Part shown: piece after piece, positions 44,900 through 53,965 of the stretch | How positions within the stretch are numbered: the first letter of the stretch is position 1 | How the letters are laid out: every line of letters begins with the position of its first letter | From: Bryobacteraceae bacterium | GTDB taxonomy: Bacteria; Acidobacteriota; Terriglobia; Bryobacterales; Bryobacteraceae | Assembly (NCBI GenBank): GCA_030041495.1 | Contig: JASHNT010000087.1 | Coordinates: 50,000 to 113,999, forward strand | Reading direction: 5' to 3' | DNA length: 64,000 bases | Notes under the pieces: model-generated | The model's input: only the letters and a program-made list of their open reading frames with translations | What the model was told of the DNA's origin: nothing | Database searches by the model: none | Translations under genes and position numbers: made by a program

Positions 44900-44961
44900 G
44901 CCTCCACGAATCGTACGAAAAATCAGGCGCATCAGCCCCGATTCAGGTACGATCTCTTAAA

Positions 44962-45894
44962 GTGAACCACAGGCATCAAGCCGCACGGTTGGTTCTCGAC
45001 TCCCTCGAAGAGTCGTGTTCCACCGGGGATCTCGCCCGCCGGGCCTTCCACAGCCGCACGCAGTTTCACAGCCTGTTCCGCGCACTGGTGGAAGAAACTC
45101 CCGCAGCGATGCGGCGCAGGCTGCTGCTGGAGCGCGCGGCGTGGACTCTGACCAACACCGCTCGCCCTGTAACCGAGATCGCGCTGGACGCCAACTACGG
45201 ATCCCTTGAAGCGTTCACGCGGGCGTTTCGCAAGGCCTACTCGACCTCGCCGAGCCTATACCGCAGAATCGGAACCAACCGCTTCTGGCTTCCCTCGCCC
45301 AACGGCGTTCACTTCCTATCCCCGGGCATGAACCAGAAAGAAGGAGCAACCAATATGGACCTGTTCGACCGTTTTGCCGGCAATGATTCCTGGCACACCA
45401 ATCGTTTGTTGTGCCGCGCGGCCGATCTCAGCGACGAGCAACTCGACCGCCCGCTCAACGCGGTTGTCGAGATTCTGCCGTGGCGGGAGAAGACCAACAC
45501 GCTGCGCCAGCTTCTCGAAAACATCGTCTTCACCAAGGAGGTCTGGACCGCGGCGCTCACTGGAGGCACGCTCGACATGAACGGTCCGCCGCCGGAGCGC
45601 CGCACTCCGCGCGCCATGCGGGAGCGTCTTGAGCAAACCGACGCGGCACTGGACCGCATCATGCGCGAAGTCGGCGCGCGCGGCGGCTGGGACGATACGT
45701 TCGTCGACGCTTTGTGCGAGCCGCCCGAAACCTTTAGCTACGGCGGAGTCTTCGCACACATCATGACCTTCAACGCGCACCGCCGCATCATGGCTCTGGA
45801 TGCCTTCCGCGAACTGGGCGTGCACATCGAGGGCTTCGGCTGCCCCATGGAATACGAAATGAGCCTCACTTCCGATGCGAAGGGGTCAGCGTAA
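44962..45894 (+). CDS. AraC-type HTH fused to a DinB-like domain
   Basis: About 310 residues from a GTG at 44962. The first 95 form a two-helix-turn-helix AraC DNA-binding unit (DLARRAFHSRTQFHSLFRALVEETP, ITEIALDANYGSLEAFTRAFRKAYSTSP), and the rest (about 125-310) a DinB-like four-helix domain (DSWHTNRLLCRAADLSDEQLDRP, FAHIMTFNAHRRIMALDAF). DinB-like domains often carry metal-thiol transferase activity; combined with AraC this may be a regulator with a sensing domain, or a fused damage-response protein. Longer in-frame readings upstream run through the preceding gene. The DHFR-like remnant overlaps its end. Confidence 0.85.
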   Translation: MNHRHQAARLVLDSLEESCSTGDLARRAFHSRTQFHSLFRALVEETPAAMRRRLLLERAAWTLTNTARPVTEIALDANYGSLEAFTRAFRKAYSTSPSLYRRIGTNRFWLPSPNGVHFLSPGMNQKEGATNMDLFDRFAGNDSWHTNRLLCRAADLSDEQLDRPLNAVVEILPWREKTNTLRQLLENIVFTKEVWTAALTGGTLDMNGPPPERRTPRAMRERLEQTDAALDRIMREVGARGGWDDTFVDALCEPPETFSYGGVFAHIMTFNAHRRIMALDAFRELGVHIEGFGCPMEYEMSLTSDAKGSA

Positions 45895-45982
45895 GATAAT
45901 CGTCTACGTTGCGATGAGCGCGGATGGGTGCATCGCCCGCGCCGATGGCGGCGTGCACCTGCATTACAGCGTTGGGCGCTAG
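45875..45982 (+). pseudogene. Remnant of a RibD-C/DHFR-like gene
   Basis: An open stretch of 36 codons starting at ATG 45875, overlapping the DinB gene end, reads [20 protein letters not shown] and then [15 protein letters not shown] before a TAG at 45980. The [21 protein letters not shown] part is the start of a dihydrofolate-reductase/RibD-C family protein (usually about 180 residues). The remaining 150 residues are missing. No intact downstream part was found before the next gene. Confidence 0.6.
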
Positions 45983-46062
45983 CGTCTCCATCCTCACTTG
46001 ACACCTCGGTTCAGTCTTCACAGGAATCCCCATCGGGCCTTTTGATAAGATGGCAAAGCTAT

Positions 46063-47085
46063 ATGAGCGCACCGAAAACGTTGCCGCCGGACAGCCGCAT
46101 TGAACGGGACCTGCTGGGAGATTTTGTCCAGGTAGTGGAGCAGGCTGCCATCGCTTCGGCTCGCACCATGGGTCAGGGAGACGCGGACGCTTCCGATCAA
46201 GCCGCGGTGCAGGCCATGCGCCACGCCTTCGAAGCGGTGGAGATGGCGGGCACTATCGTGATCGGCGAGGGGGAGCGCGACGAAGCGCCTATGCTGTACA
46301 TCGGAGAGCCGGTGGGTGCGCCCGCGCCGGCGGGTGTCGAATATCCGAAAGTGAGCATCGCGGTCGATCCGCTCGAAGGAACCAATCTGTGCGCCAGCGG
46401 GACGCCCAACGCCATGGTGGTGTTGGCCGCCTCCGAGCCTGGCGGTTTGCTGCACGCGCCGGATTGCTACATGGACAAAATCATCGCCGGCCCAGCGTGC
46501 CGCGACGCGCTGGATATCGACGCTCCGGTCAAGTACAACCTCAAGGCCATCGCGCATTGCCTGGACCGCCAAGTGAAGGATCTGGTGATCATGGTGCTCG
46601 ACCGGCCGCGTCATCAGGATTTGATCACGCAGATCCGGCAAGCCGGAGCGCGTATCCGCCTGATCCCGGACGGCGATCTTTCCGCTGGAATCGCAGCAGC
46701 GGTGCGCGGCGCGGCAGTGGACGCGGTGTTCGGAACCGGGGGCGCGCCGGAAGGCGTGCTGACAGCAGCGGCGCTGCGTTGCCTTTCCGGCGAAATGGTC
46801 GCGCGGCTGCGCGTCGACACGCCGGAGCTCGAAGCTCGCGTGGAGCGGATGGGTATCAAGGATCCGCGGCGCGTCTACACCGCGCGCGATCTCGCGCCCG
46901 GCAACGAGATCATTTTTGCCGCTTGCGGCGTCACCGAAGGCGCTCTGTTGCACGGCGTGCGCTTCTTCGGCGACGGCTGCCGCACCCATACGCTCGCCAT
47001 GACCTATCGCTCCCGCCAGGTGCGCTTCCTCGATACGGTACACATGTTCCAGGAGCCGGGACGCCGCGGCGTGCGCCTGTACTAG
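46063..47085 (+). CDS. glpX: Class II fructose-1,6-bisphosphatase
   Basis: A 340-residue gluconeogenic phosphatase, metal dependent. The GlpX motifs are clear: [17 protein letters not shown] and [14 protein letters not shown] (metal and phosphate sites), [24 protein letters not shown]. The ATG at 46063 gives the family start ([25 protein letters not shown]). It stands alone; the kinase gene follows 83 bp later. Confidence 0.95.
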   Translation: MSAPKTLPPDSRIERDLLGDFVQVVEQAAIASARTMGQGDADASDQAAVQAMRHAFEAVEMAGTIVIGEGERDEAPMLYIGEPVGAPAPAGVEYPKVSIAVDPLEGTNLCASGTPNAMVVLAASEPGGLLHAPDCYMDKIIAGPACRDALDIDAPVKYNLKAIAHCLDRQVKDLVIMVLDRPRHQDLITQIRQAGARIRLIPDGDLSAGIAAAVRGAAVDAVFGTGGAPEGVLTAAALRCLSGEMVARLRVDTPELEARVERMGIKDPRRVYTARDLAPGNEIIFAACGVTEGALLHGVRFFGDGCRTHTLAMTYRSRQVRFLDTVHMFQEPGRRGVRLY

Positions 47086-47168
47086 TTCGCGGCCGCGCGA
47101 AAGTACCATAACGAAATAGACCGCAGTACCTTGTTGGATACCCTCCGCGTCTCCAGACTAGGGATGAG

Positions 47169-49139
47169 ATGGAGCGCACCGGTTTCGAGCAGTGGAAGCC
47201 TCGTGAGGTGGCCCGCCTTCTGGCTCTGGTCGAGACGGAGAGGCGCTATTACCAGGAGATGGTCGCGGCTCTGCCCGTGGCGCTGGCTGTGCTCGGTCCG
47301 GACCGGATCATCGCCTCCACCAATCGGGCGTTCCGGCATCTGGTCGATCTGACCGGCGATGCGCTGCGCGGGAGAAGTATCGAGCAGATTTTCCCCTCCG
47401 ACGAGTTGATTGAACGAATCCGCCTGGCGCACGCCGCCGGCGACACTGAGCCATTTTCAATCAGCATAGGAGAGCGGCGCTTCCGCATGGCCGCGATCCC
47501 GATTCGTAGCTGGGAAGACGAGAACCAATCCGAGACGCTGTTGATGGTGGAACCGGCGGAGGCATTCGCCGAGGCCGCGCCGATGGGAGCAGCGCCCATG
47601 AAAACTGCTCCCGCCGCTGCCCCGCCAGCCGATCTTTCCGCGCTCCCCGCCGTCATCTGGCAAGCCGACGCTGAGACCTTCGCGTTCACCTACGCGAGCG
47701 GCGCCGCGGAGGATATCCTGGGCTATTCGACCGCGCATTGGCTGGCCGAGCCTCTTTTCTTCAGCGACCGAATTCATCCCGAGGATCGCGCCGAAGTGAT
47801 GGCGCTGTATCAATCCACGGCTGCTTCCGGCGGCGAAGCCAGCGCCGAATTCCGCGCCCTCAATGCCGAGGGGGACTCGGTGTGGCTGCGCGAAACCATT
47901 CGCGTTCCCGCACCGGGTGAAGGCTCACGGCGGATTTCAGGAGTCACGACAATGATCGGCGAGCGGCGCCGATTGGAGGCGCAAGCGCTGGAAGCCGGAC
48001 GCGTGGATGCGCTGCGAGGGCTCGCCAGCCGCCTGGCCCACGACCTGAACAATCCCCTGATGATTGTTTCCGGCTACACGGAAGAACTGCTGAGCGGACT
48101 TCCCCCCGAAGCCGCGGCTCGCGGCGACCTGGCGGAAATCCTGGCCGCATCACAGCGCATCGCAGAGTTGGCGGGCAATCTTCTGGCCTTCACCCGATTG
48201 CAGGCCAGGTCGCCCGCGAAAATCGATGTGAGCGAAGTGCTGGGCGCCGTGGAACCCCGTTTACGCCAAGCCGCGCACGAGGTGGAGATCGCGTTTCCCG
48301 AAGGTGCGGTGTGGACTTTCGCCGACGCCGAGCAACTTGCGGAATCCATCGCCGCGCTGGCCGCTTTCGCGCTGGCGAGCACGCAGGAAGCCTGGAAAGC
48401 CAGCCTGACATGCGGCACAGCGCGCATCGCCGAGCGCATTGGATCTGCCACGCTCATGCCGGGCCTCTACGCGCGCATCGAAATTCACGCGCCGGGCCAT
48501 CCTTCGACGGCGGCACAGAAGGTATTCGAGTCGATTCTGCCTGTTTCCGGGGTCACCAGAGCTTATCTCGACATTCACCAGTGGGGCGGCGATGTCGTGT
48601 TCGCCAGCCAATCCGAAGAAGGCGTCCGTTTCACGGTCTATCTCCCCCACGCGGAGGCTCCGTATATAGAGCCGGTCCCGGTCGAGCCTTTCCAAGAGCA
48701 ACCCACTGTGATTCCGGCCGAGGTGGAACCAGCCTCGCCGCTCGCTCCCGAGCCGGAGCAGGAGCCGTCGCTCGGCACCATTCTGGTGGTCGAAGATGAA
48801 CCGGGCATTCGTGGTCTGGTTCGGAAGATTCTGCGACGCGAGGGCTACGAAGTTCTGGAGGCGGGCAGCGCGGAGGAAGCTCTGACCGAAGCCGACGCCG
48901 AGGACGTAAAGATCGATCTCCTGCTGACGGACGTGCTGCTGCCAGGTAAGGGCGGACGCGAGCTCGCCGAATCGCTGGCTGCCTCGAATCCGGAGCTCAA
49001 GGTAGTCTACGTCTCCGGCTTCACGGACGATGAAGCCGTTCGCTCCGGCGATTTCCCTCCCGGTTCGCGGTTCCTGCAAAAACCCTTTACGCTGAGCGCT
49101 CTGGTTGGCGCCGTAATAGACGCCCTAGGAAGTCGATAA
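47169..49139 (+). CDS. Hybrid sensor histidine kinase with degenerate ATPase domain
   Basis: A 656-residue soluble protein with PAS-like domains at about 25-130 and 155-265, a dimerisation/phosphoacceptor helix with SRLAHDLNNPLMIVSGYTEEL (His291), an HATPase-like region (about 345-495) and a C-terminal receiver (536-656) with Asp588 in LLTDVLLPGKGG. The ATPase region lacks the N-box Asn (the stretch is AESIAALAAFALAS) and the DxGxG box (IHAPGHP there), so ATP binding is unlikely. The H-box and receiver look intact, so it may serve as a phosphotransfer protein or be trans-phosphorylated. No membrane segment. Confidence 0.88.
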   Translation: MERTGFEQWKPREVARLLALVETERRYYQEMVAALPVALAVLGPDRIIASTNRAFRHLVDLTGDALRGRSIEQIFPSDELIERIRLAHAAGDTEPFSISIGERRFRMAAIPIRSWEDENQSETLLMVEPAEAFAEAAPMGAAPMKTAPAAAPPADLSALPAVIWQADAETFAFTYASGAAEDILGYSTAHWLAEPLFFSDRIHPEDRAEVMALYQSTAASGGEASAEFRALNAEGDSVWLRETIRVPAPGEGSRRISGVTTMIGERRRLEAQALEAGRVDALRGLASRLAHDLNNPLMIVSGYTEELLSGLPPEAAARGDLAEILAASQRIAELAGNLLAFTRLQARSPAKIDVSEVLGAVEPRLRQAAHEVEIAFPEGAVWTFADAEQLAESIAALAAFALASTQEAWKASLTCGTARIAERIGSATLMPGLYARIEIHAPGHPSTAAQKVFESILPVSGVTRAYLDIHQWGGDVVFASQSEEGVRFTVYLPHAEAPYIEPVPVEPFQEQPTVIPAEVEPASPLAPEPEQEPSLGTILVVEDEPGIRGLVRKILRREGYEVLEAGSAEEALTEADAEDVKIDLLLTDVLLPGKGGRELAESLAASNPELKVVYVSGFTDDEAVRSGDFPPGSRFLQKPFTLSALVGAVIDALGSR

Positions 49140-49202
49140 TCGCCGAAATCTTTTCGCCATGCGGCGGGAAAACTGCGCGGGTTTTTGAGTTATGATTAAC
49201 AG

Positions 49203-50063
49203 GTGTCCGCGCACTCCGCTCTCGCCCGATGGCTTCGGAAAGCGTCCATAAAAACGCAGGCGCTCGCCGGCCACATGAGCATTCTCAGCGGCCGGTTGGC
49301 CTTCCGGCCACGGCCAAACGATGTATATCTGGCCAGCTATGCGCGCTCCGGAACCACCTGGCTGCAGATGATCGTCTATCAGCTAACCACCGATGGCAGC
49401 ATGGATTTCACCCACATTACGGAGCCAATTCCGTATTTTGAGCGCGCCCTTTCCGTGGGACGCGATTTGAACAAGCTCCCTTCGCCGCGCCTCTTCAAAA
49501 CCCATTTCCGCTACAAGAAACTGCCCAAGGGTCCGTACAAGCGCATCTACATCGCTCGCAACGGCAAGGACGTGCTGGTGTCCTGCTACTATTTCTTCCG
49601 CGCGCACTCCCCATTCAAGGGAAGCTTCGATCAGTTCTTCAAGAACTTCATGGTGGGAAATGTGCAGTCCGGTTCCTGGTTCCGGCACGTGGCGGAATGG
49701 AGCGCGCACGCCGCCGATACCAACGTCCTGTTCATTCGCTACGAGGATCTGGTCAACCATTTTGAGCGAACGGTGAACCGCATCGCGGAATTCTTGAACG
49801 TGCCCCTTTCTCCAGAAATCTATGCGCGCATCGCCGAGCGGTGCAGCTTCACTTTCATGAAGCAGCACGAAGAGAAGTTCGGCTTCCTCCAGGAAGTGCT
49901 CATAGAATTCGGCTTCACCGGCGAAGACTTCATTCGCAAAGGCAAGAGCGGCTCCGGCAAAGAACATCTCAGCCCGGAGCAGGAGGCCATGTTCGACCGC
50001 GCCGCCTCCACCGTCATCATGCCCCCGCCGCTCGAAGCGCCCGCTCGAACTGCAAGGGCTTGA
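49203..50063 (+). CDS. PAPS-dependent sulfotransferase
   Basis: A 286-residue sulfotransferase-fold protein. The 5'-phosphosulfate loop YARSGTTWL (46-54), the LFKTHFRY segment holding the likely catalytic His, and the 3'-phosphate motif RIYIARNGKDVLVSCYYFFR are all present. The start GTG at 49203 is used; a TATGAT-like sequence lies just upstream, so the transcript may be nearly leaderless. Substrate unknown; bacterial members sulfate glycolipids or small molecules. It precedes the sigma factor gene by 73 bp. Confidence 0.88.
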   Translation: MSAHSALARWLRKASIKTQALAGHMSILSGRLAFRPRPNDVYLASYARSGTTWLQMIVYQLTTDGSMDFTHITEPIPYFERALSVGRDLNKLPSPRLFKTHFRYKKLPKGPYKRIYIARNGKDVLVSCYYFFRAHSPFKGSFDQFFKNFMVGNVQSGSWFRHVAEWSAHAADTNVLFIRYEDLVNHFERTVNRIAEFLNVPLSPEIYARIAERCSFTFMKQHEEKFGFLQEVLIEFGFTGEDFIRKGKSGSGKEHLSPEQEAMFDRAASTVIMPPPLEAPARTARA

Positions 50064-50135
50064 AAGCCCACGAAGAGCTGAAATTCCGTAAATTCCCGTA
50101 AACCCCGCGAGCCCCGGATCGGTCTATACGGGCGG

Positions 50136-50708
50136 ATGGGACAGGAACGATCGTCCGGAACGGCTCCGCCGCCAGAGTTGCCCGGCGGAATCGACGATTT
50201 CGACGCCTTAGTGGAGGCCCATCGGCCTCGCATCTTCCGTTTCCTGCTGGCGTCCTTGCGCGACCGGGAGACGGCGGAAAATCTCACGCAGGATTGTTTC
50301 GTGCGCGCCTACCAGGCTCGCGCGCGTTTTCGGGGCGACGCCAGCGTGGCCACTTGGCTGATGCACATCGCGGCTAACCTGGTGCGCGATCACGAGGCTA
50401 GCGGACGCTTGAAGTTCTGGCGCCGCACGCTGCGGCCGGATGTCGACGTGACCGACGTGAGCGATTGGATTCCCGACCGGCAGCGCTCGCCCGAAGCGGT
50501 CGCCTCCGCGAAGGAACAAGTGCGCGCAGTTTGGAACGCCGCGGCTCAGCTTTCGGAGAGGCAAAGAACCGTCTTCCTGCTGCGCTTCGTCGAGGACATG
50601 GATCTGCTGGAGATCGCGGCAGTGACGGGAATGAAGGAAGGAACGGTGAAAGCTCACCTGTTCCGGGCTTTGCAAGCGGTAAGAGCGGGATTGGGAGGAA
50701 GCAAATGA
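50136..50708 (+). CDS. ECF-type RNA polymerase sigma factor
   Basis: A 190-residue extracytoplasmic-function sigma factor. Region 2 (FRFLLASLRDRETAENLTQDCFVRAYQARARFRGDASVATWLMHIAANLVRD) and region 4 (LSERQRTVFLLRFVEDMDLLEIAAVTGMKEGTVKAHLFRALQAVR) are clear. It overlaps the next gene by 4 bp (ATGA), and that gene encodes a zinc-finger anti-sigma fused to a TonB domain, so the two are one signalling unit. Confidence 0.93.
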   Translation: MGQERSSGTAPPPELPGGIDDFDALVEAHRPRIFRFLLASLRDRETAENLTQDCFVRAYQARARFRGDASVATWLMHIAANLVRDHEASGRLKFWRRTLRPDVDVTDVSDWIPDRQRSPEAVASAKEQVRAVWNAAAQLSERQRTVFLLRFVEDMDLLEIAAVTGMKEGTVKAHLFRALQAVRAGLGGSK

Positions 50709-51679
50709 CGCAACACCTGACCTGGGATGAAATATCGGAGTACATGATCGGCGGGGCTGCTCCGCGCTACGCGCAGCACGCGCGCGAATGCTCGGCGTGC
50801 CGGTCGGAGATCGCGCGTATGGAAGGCGCTCTGTTAGATTTTCGCGGCGCGGTGCAGAACTGGACCCAGCGCATGAGCCGTGTGCGCGTAGAGACGTCGG
50901 TGGTACATCTCGACTTCCGCCGCGTGATGTATTCGGGCAACGCTGCTGGGGCGGGATTGGGATCGCTCGCCGTGCATGCGGCGATAGTCGCTGTGGCTTT
51001 GTTTATCGGCTCGCTTCAACCGGTCCAGAAAGTGCTGGTGAAGACGGTGACCATGCTCGCTGCTCCGCCTCCAGTCAAGGTCGCCGAGCACAAGGGCGGA
51101 GGCGGCGGAGGAGCTCGCCAGCCGGAGGTCAAGAAGGCCGAACTGCCCAAGGCAGCCCGCGTGTTCACTCCACCGCAGGTCCAGCCGCCGCAAGCTCGGC
51201 TGGAGCTGCCCTCTTCTCTGCTCGATGTCCCGGATGTCAACGCTTCCGTGGTCGTCGGCAACCTGACCGGATTGAGCGCGCTGAACGGCCAAGGTTACGG
51301 CGGCGGGATCGGTAACGGTCGCGGCGGAGGCATCGGGGATGGGAACGGTCCAGGAGCCGGCGCTGGAGGCGGAGGCGGAATGGGCGGAGGCGTCTACATG
51401 CCCGGCGGCGCCGTATCGAATCCGGTGCCGATTTACCGGCCGGAGCCGCAATATTCTGAGGAGGCTCGCAAGGCCAAGTGGGGCGGCACCGTCACGCTTT
51501 CGCTGGTGGTGGATGAAACCGGCCACACGACGAATATCCATGTCTTGAAGCCCCTCGGCCTCGGCCTGGATGAAAAAGCCGTCGAAGCGGTATCCAAGTG
51601 GCTGTTCAAGCCGGGCATGAAGGATGGTAAACCGGTGAAGGTGTACGCGCAAATCGAAGTGACTTTCCGATTGTTGTAA
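50705..51679 (+). CDS. Anti-sigma factor (zinc finger) fused to TonB C-terminal domain
   Basis: A 324-residue membrane protein. Residues 1-60 resemble a zinc-binding anti-sigma domain with HARECSAC (H-x3-C-x2-C). A membrane helix follows (about 80-102), then a long Pro/Gly-rich linker (about 120-232) and a C-terminal TonB domain (PIYRPEPQYSEEARKAKWGGTVTLSLVV, KWLFKPGMKDGKPVKVYAQIEVTFRLL). Thus the cytosolic end should hold the ECF sigma while the periplasmic end could touch an outer-membrane receptor or act as energiser. Start ATG 50705 overlaps the sigma stop. A classical FecR-type partner is absent nearby. Confidence 0.85.
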   Translation: MTQHLTWDEISEYMIGGAAPRYAQHARECSACRSEIARMEGALLDFRGAVQNWTQRMSRVRVETSVVHLDFRRVMYSGNAAGAGLGSLAVHAAIVAVALFIGSLQPVQKVLVKTVTMLAAPPPVKVAEHKGGGGGGARQPEVKKAELPKAARVFTPPQVQPPQARLELPSSLLDVPDVNASVVVGNLTGLSALNGQGYGGGIGNGRGGGIGDGNGPGAGAGGGGGMGGGVYMPGGAVSNPVPIYRPEPQYSEEARKAKWGGTVTLSLVVDETGHTTNIHVLKPLGLGLDEKAVEAVSKWLFKPGMKDGKPVKVYAQIEVTFRLL

Positions 51680-51696
51680 CGTCATCATAAGAGACA

Positions 51697-52470
51697 ATGC
51701 GTCGCCTGATCCCGATGCTCATGACGGCGTTGTGCGCAAGCGCGCAAGCGCCGTCCGATGCTCGCCCCGCCTTCGACGTCTCTTCCATCAGGCCCACCGA
51801 TCTTTCCCTCCGCCAGCAAGTCGATATGCGCGTCCTCCCGGGAGGCACAGTCACCGCCACGGCGGTGACGTTGAAGTTCCTGATCTCCGTTGCCTACGAA
51901 GTCGAAAACGTGCAGATCACCGGAGGGCCGGGCTGGCTCGACACCGAGAGATTCGACATTCGCGCCAAACCCAGCGAGGGCCAAAAGCTGGAGCTCCGTG
52001 AGATGCTCCAGTCGCTCTTGGAGGACCGCTTCAAAGTGCAAGTGCAGCACCAAACCAAAATCGAACCGGTCTATAGCCTGACCATCGCCAAACCCGGGGC
52101 CCTCGGCCCCAACCTGACCCCGTCGCAAATCGCCAATTGCCCCGCGCAAACCGGCACGCGCGGGACCACCCCCTGCGGCGGATTCCTTCTGCTGCCTGGC
52201 AAACTCACGGGACAAAGAGTTCAACTCGCTCAATTGACCTCGCCTCTCTCTCGAATTGTCGACCGTCCAGTCGCTGACCACACCGGCGTGACCGCGGCAT
52301 TCGACATCACACTCGAGTGGGCGCCGTTACGCGCCCAATCGAACCCGGACAACAATCTGCCCTCGATCTTCACCGCGGTGCAGGAACAGCTTGGCCTGAA
52401 ACTGGAGAGCGGCAAAGAGCCGGTTCCGATGCTGGTGATCCAGCGCGCCGAACTACCTTCCCCGAACTGA
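51697..52470 (+). CDS. TIGR03435-family secreted protein (copy 3)
   Basis: A 257-residue member with signal peptide, then PAFDVSSIRPTDLSL, VTLKFLISVAYEVENVQITGGPGWLDTERF, EDRFKVQVQHQTKIEPVYSLTIAKPG and the ending LVIQRAELPSPN. It lies 17 bp after the anti-sigma/TonB gene and overlaps the GT39 gene on the other strand by 18 bp at its end. Confidence 0.92.
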   Translation: MRRLIPMLMTALCASAQAPSDARPAFDVSSIRPTDLSLRQQVDMRVLPGGTVTATAVTLKFLISVAYEVENVQITGGPGWLDTERFDIRAKPSEGQKLELREMLQSLLEDRFKVQVQHQTKIEPVYSLTIAKPGALGPNLTPSQIANCPAQTGTRGTTPCGGFLLLPGKLTGQRVQLAQLTSPLSRIVDRPVADHTGVTAAFDITLEWAPLRAQSNPDNNLPSIFTAVQEQLGLKLESGKEPVPMLVIQRAELPSPN

Positions 52471-53955
52471 ACCCACTCCCACCGGCGTGTAAATCTCGAT
52501 CCATTGGCCATGCCGCTGCCAGCGGATCAAGCTCGCATAACCATGCGCGGTCAATTCCTCTTCCGTGGCTTGCGGATGATAGCCGGGAAGGCGGCGCAAC
52601 AGCGGGTCGAGCGGCGCGACGTCCACCCAGCTTCCTTCCATCGGATACTCGCGCGTGTACACCACCAGTACGTCGAAGCTGGACCGGTCCAGCGCCTCCA
52701 GATCCGCCAAATCGAAACTCTGGATTTGAACCGGGCGCAGGGGCTGATCCACGTAGCCGAAATCCGGATTCTCGATTGCGCCGGTGAAGGGCCACATACT
52801 GGCGATGCGCTGATGCGGAGCAAAAGCTTCCAGGAATCCCGCGGCGGATTCCTGCAACCGCACGAAATCGACCATCGCCAAATTGTCTTCGTATTGAAAA
52901 GGGAACGGAGGGTTCCAGAACCAGCCGATGAACAACGCGAGGATCAGCGCACAATGCGAAATTCTCCGCCAGGACGCCGGATACGCTGACGAGGCGACCG
53001 CGAACGCCGCGTAGAGCACTGGCAGCACGGGCAGTAAATAGCGGTCGAGCACGGCCCCGCCCAGCAGAGTTACCGCCGCCAGTTGCGCTCCCGCCACCAG
53101 CGCCGAGACGGCCCACGCCGTTCCCCGCAGCAAACGCCAGCCTGCGTACAGCGCGATGACGCCGATGAAACGGCCATCTTTGAAGAACAGGAATAGCATT
53201 CGCTCGCCGGCCGAGTACAAAATCTGAAGCGGATGCAGCGCGTAGCCGACATTGTACTGTGCAAACTCCGGGTTACCGAGCCAGTGCCCTGTGGCCCGAT
53301 GCAGTACGAACAACCATCCGGCCAGCGCGGCAACCGGCGCGAGGAAGTACAATGCCGCGCGGCGTTTCTCCAATCGGAACCACAACCAGCCGGCGAAGAC
53401 CGCAGGAGTGGTCACCGCCGTTTCTTTGGTCAAAACCAGCAGCGTACAAGCAACCACGCACCACGCCCAGCGTTGGTCTAAGAAAAGCAGCAGCGCGAGA
53501 ACAGTAACCGTCATCGCCGGCATGTCCAGCAGAATCATCATGGACTGCGTGTAAAACAGCGGCGTCGCGGCCAAAAACAACGCGGCGGCGAATGCCGGAG
53601 CTCCTGGGGCTCCGCGCGCCAGCCGGACCGCCAACAGAAACGACAGCCACAACCCGATCGCCGCAATCGCCAACATGCTCGCACGCGCGGCTGGAATCGA
53701 GTAGCCGAACACGCGCCAGACCAACGCCAGGTACGCCATGACCGCGGGTGGATGCACGTTGGGCAAGGTGGAATGCGCGACCCAGGAACCGTCGCGATAA
53801 AGGTCGAGCGCCGCGGGCACGAACTGCCCCAGCTCGTCCCAATGAAAAGGAAGCTTCAGGTAAGAAACATGAAGCGCCGCCGTCAAGCCCGCGGACAACG
53901 CGAGAAAAATCGCCGCTGGAGCGAAGCTCGAGGGAGCGGTCTTCTGTGACGCCAC
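52453..53955 (-). CDS. GT39-type membrane glycosyltransferase
   Basis: A 500-residue protein with about ten membrane helices. The N-terminal HWDELGQF loop is the DE(L) catalytic motif of the GT39/ArnT group, and a second loop (STLPNVHPPAVMAYLALVWRVF) fits. The soluble C-terminal part (about 370-500) is periplasmic in such enzymes. It transfers a sugar from a polyprenyl-phosphate carrier to an envelope target, not identified here. The GTG at 53953-53955 starts it, 10 bp after the DUF3467 stop, so it is the third gene of the ptrB operon. Confidence 0.85.
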   Translation of the reverse strand: MASQKTAPSSFAPAAIFLALSAGLTAALHVSYLKLPFHWDELGQFVPAALDLYRDGSWVAHSTLPNVHPPAVMAYLALVWRVFGYSIPAARASMLAIAAIGLWLSFLLAVRLARGAPGAPAFAAALFLAATPLFYTQSMMILLDMPAMTVTVLALLLFLDQRWAWCVVACTLLVLTKETAVTTPAVFAGWLWFRLEKRRAALYFLAPVAALAGWLFVLHRATGHWLGNPEFAQYNVGYALHPLQILYSAGERMLFLFFKDGRFIGVIALYAGWRLLRGTAWAVSALVAGAQLAAVTLLGGAVLDRYLLPVLPVLYAAFAVASSAYPASWRRISHCALILALFIGWFWNPPFPFQYEDNLAMVDFVRLQESAAGFLEAFAPHQRIASMWPFTGAIENPDFGYVDQPLRPVQIQSFDLADLEALDRSSFDVLVVYTREYPMEGSWVDVAPLDPLLRRLPGYHPQATEEELTAHGYASLIRWQRHGQWIEIYTPVGVGSVRGR

Positions 53956-53965
53956 GCCTAGCCCG

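Noticed and set aside
46018..47109. Antisense frame over the glpX gene
   Set aside because: The plus-strand FBPase is certain by motifs; the opposite reading is meaningless.
51290..51410. Simple repeat in the anti-sigma/TonB gene
   Set aside because: It is the coding sequence of a Gly-rich flexible linker, not a DNA repeat element.
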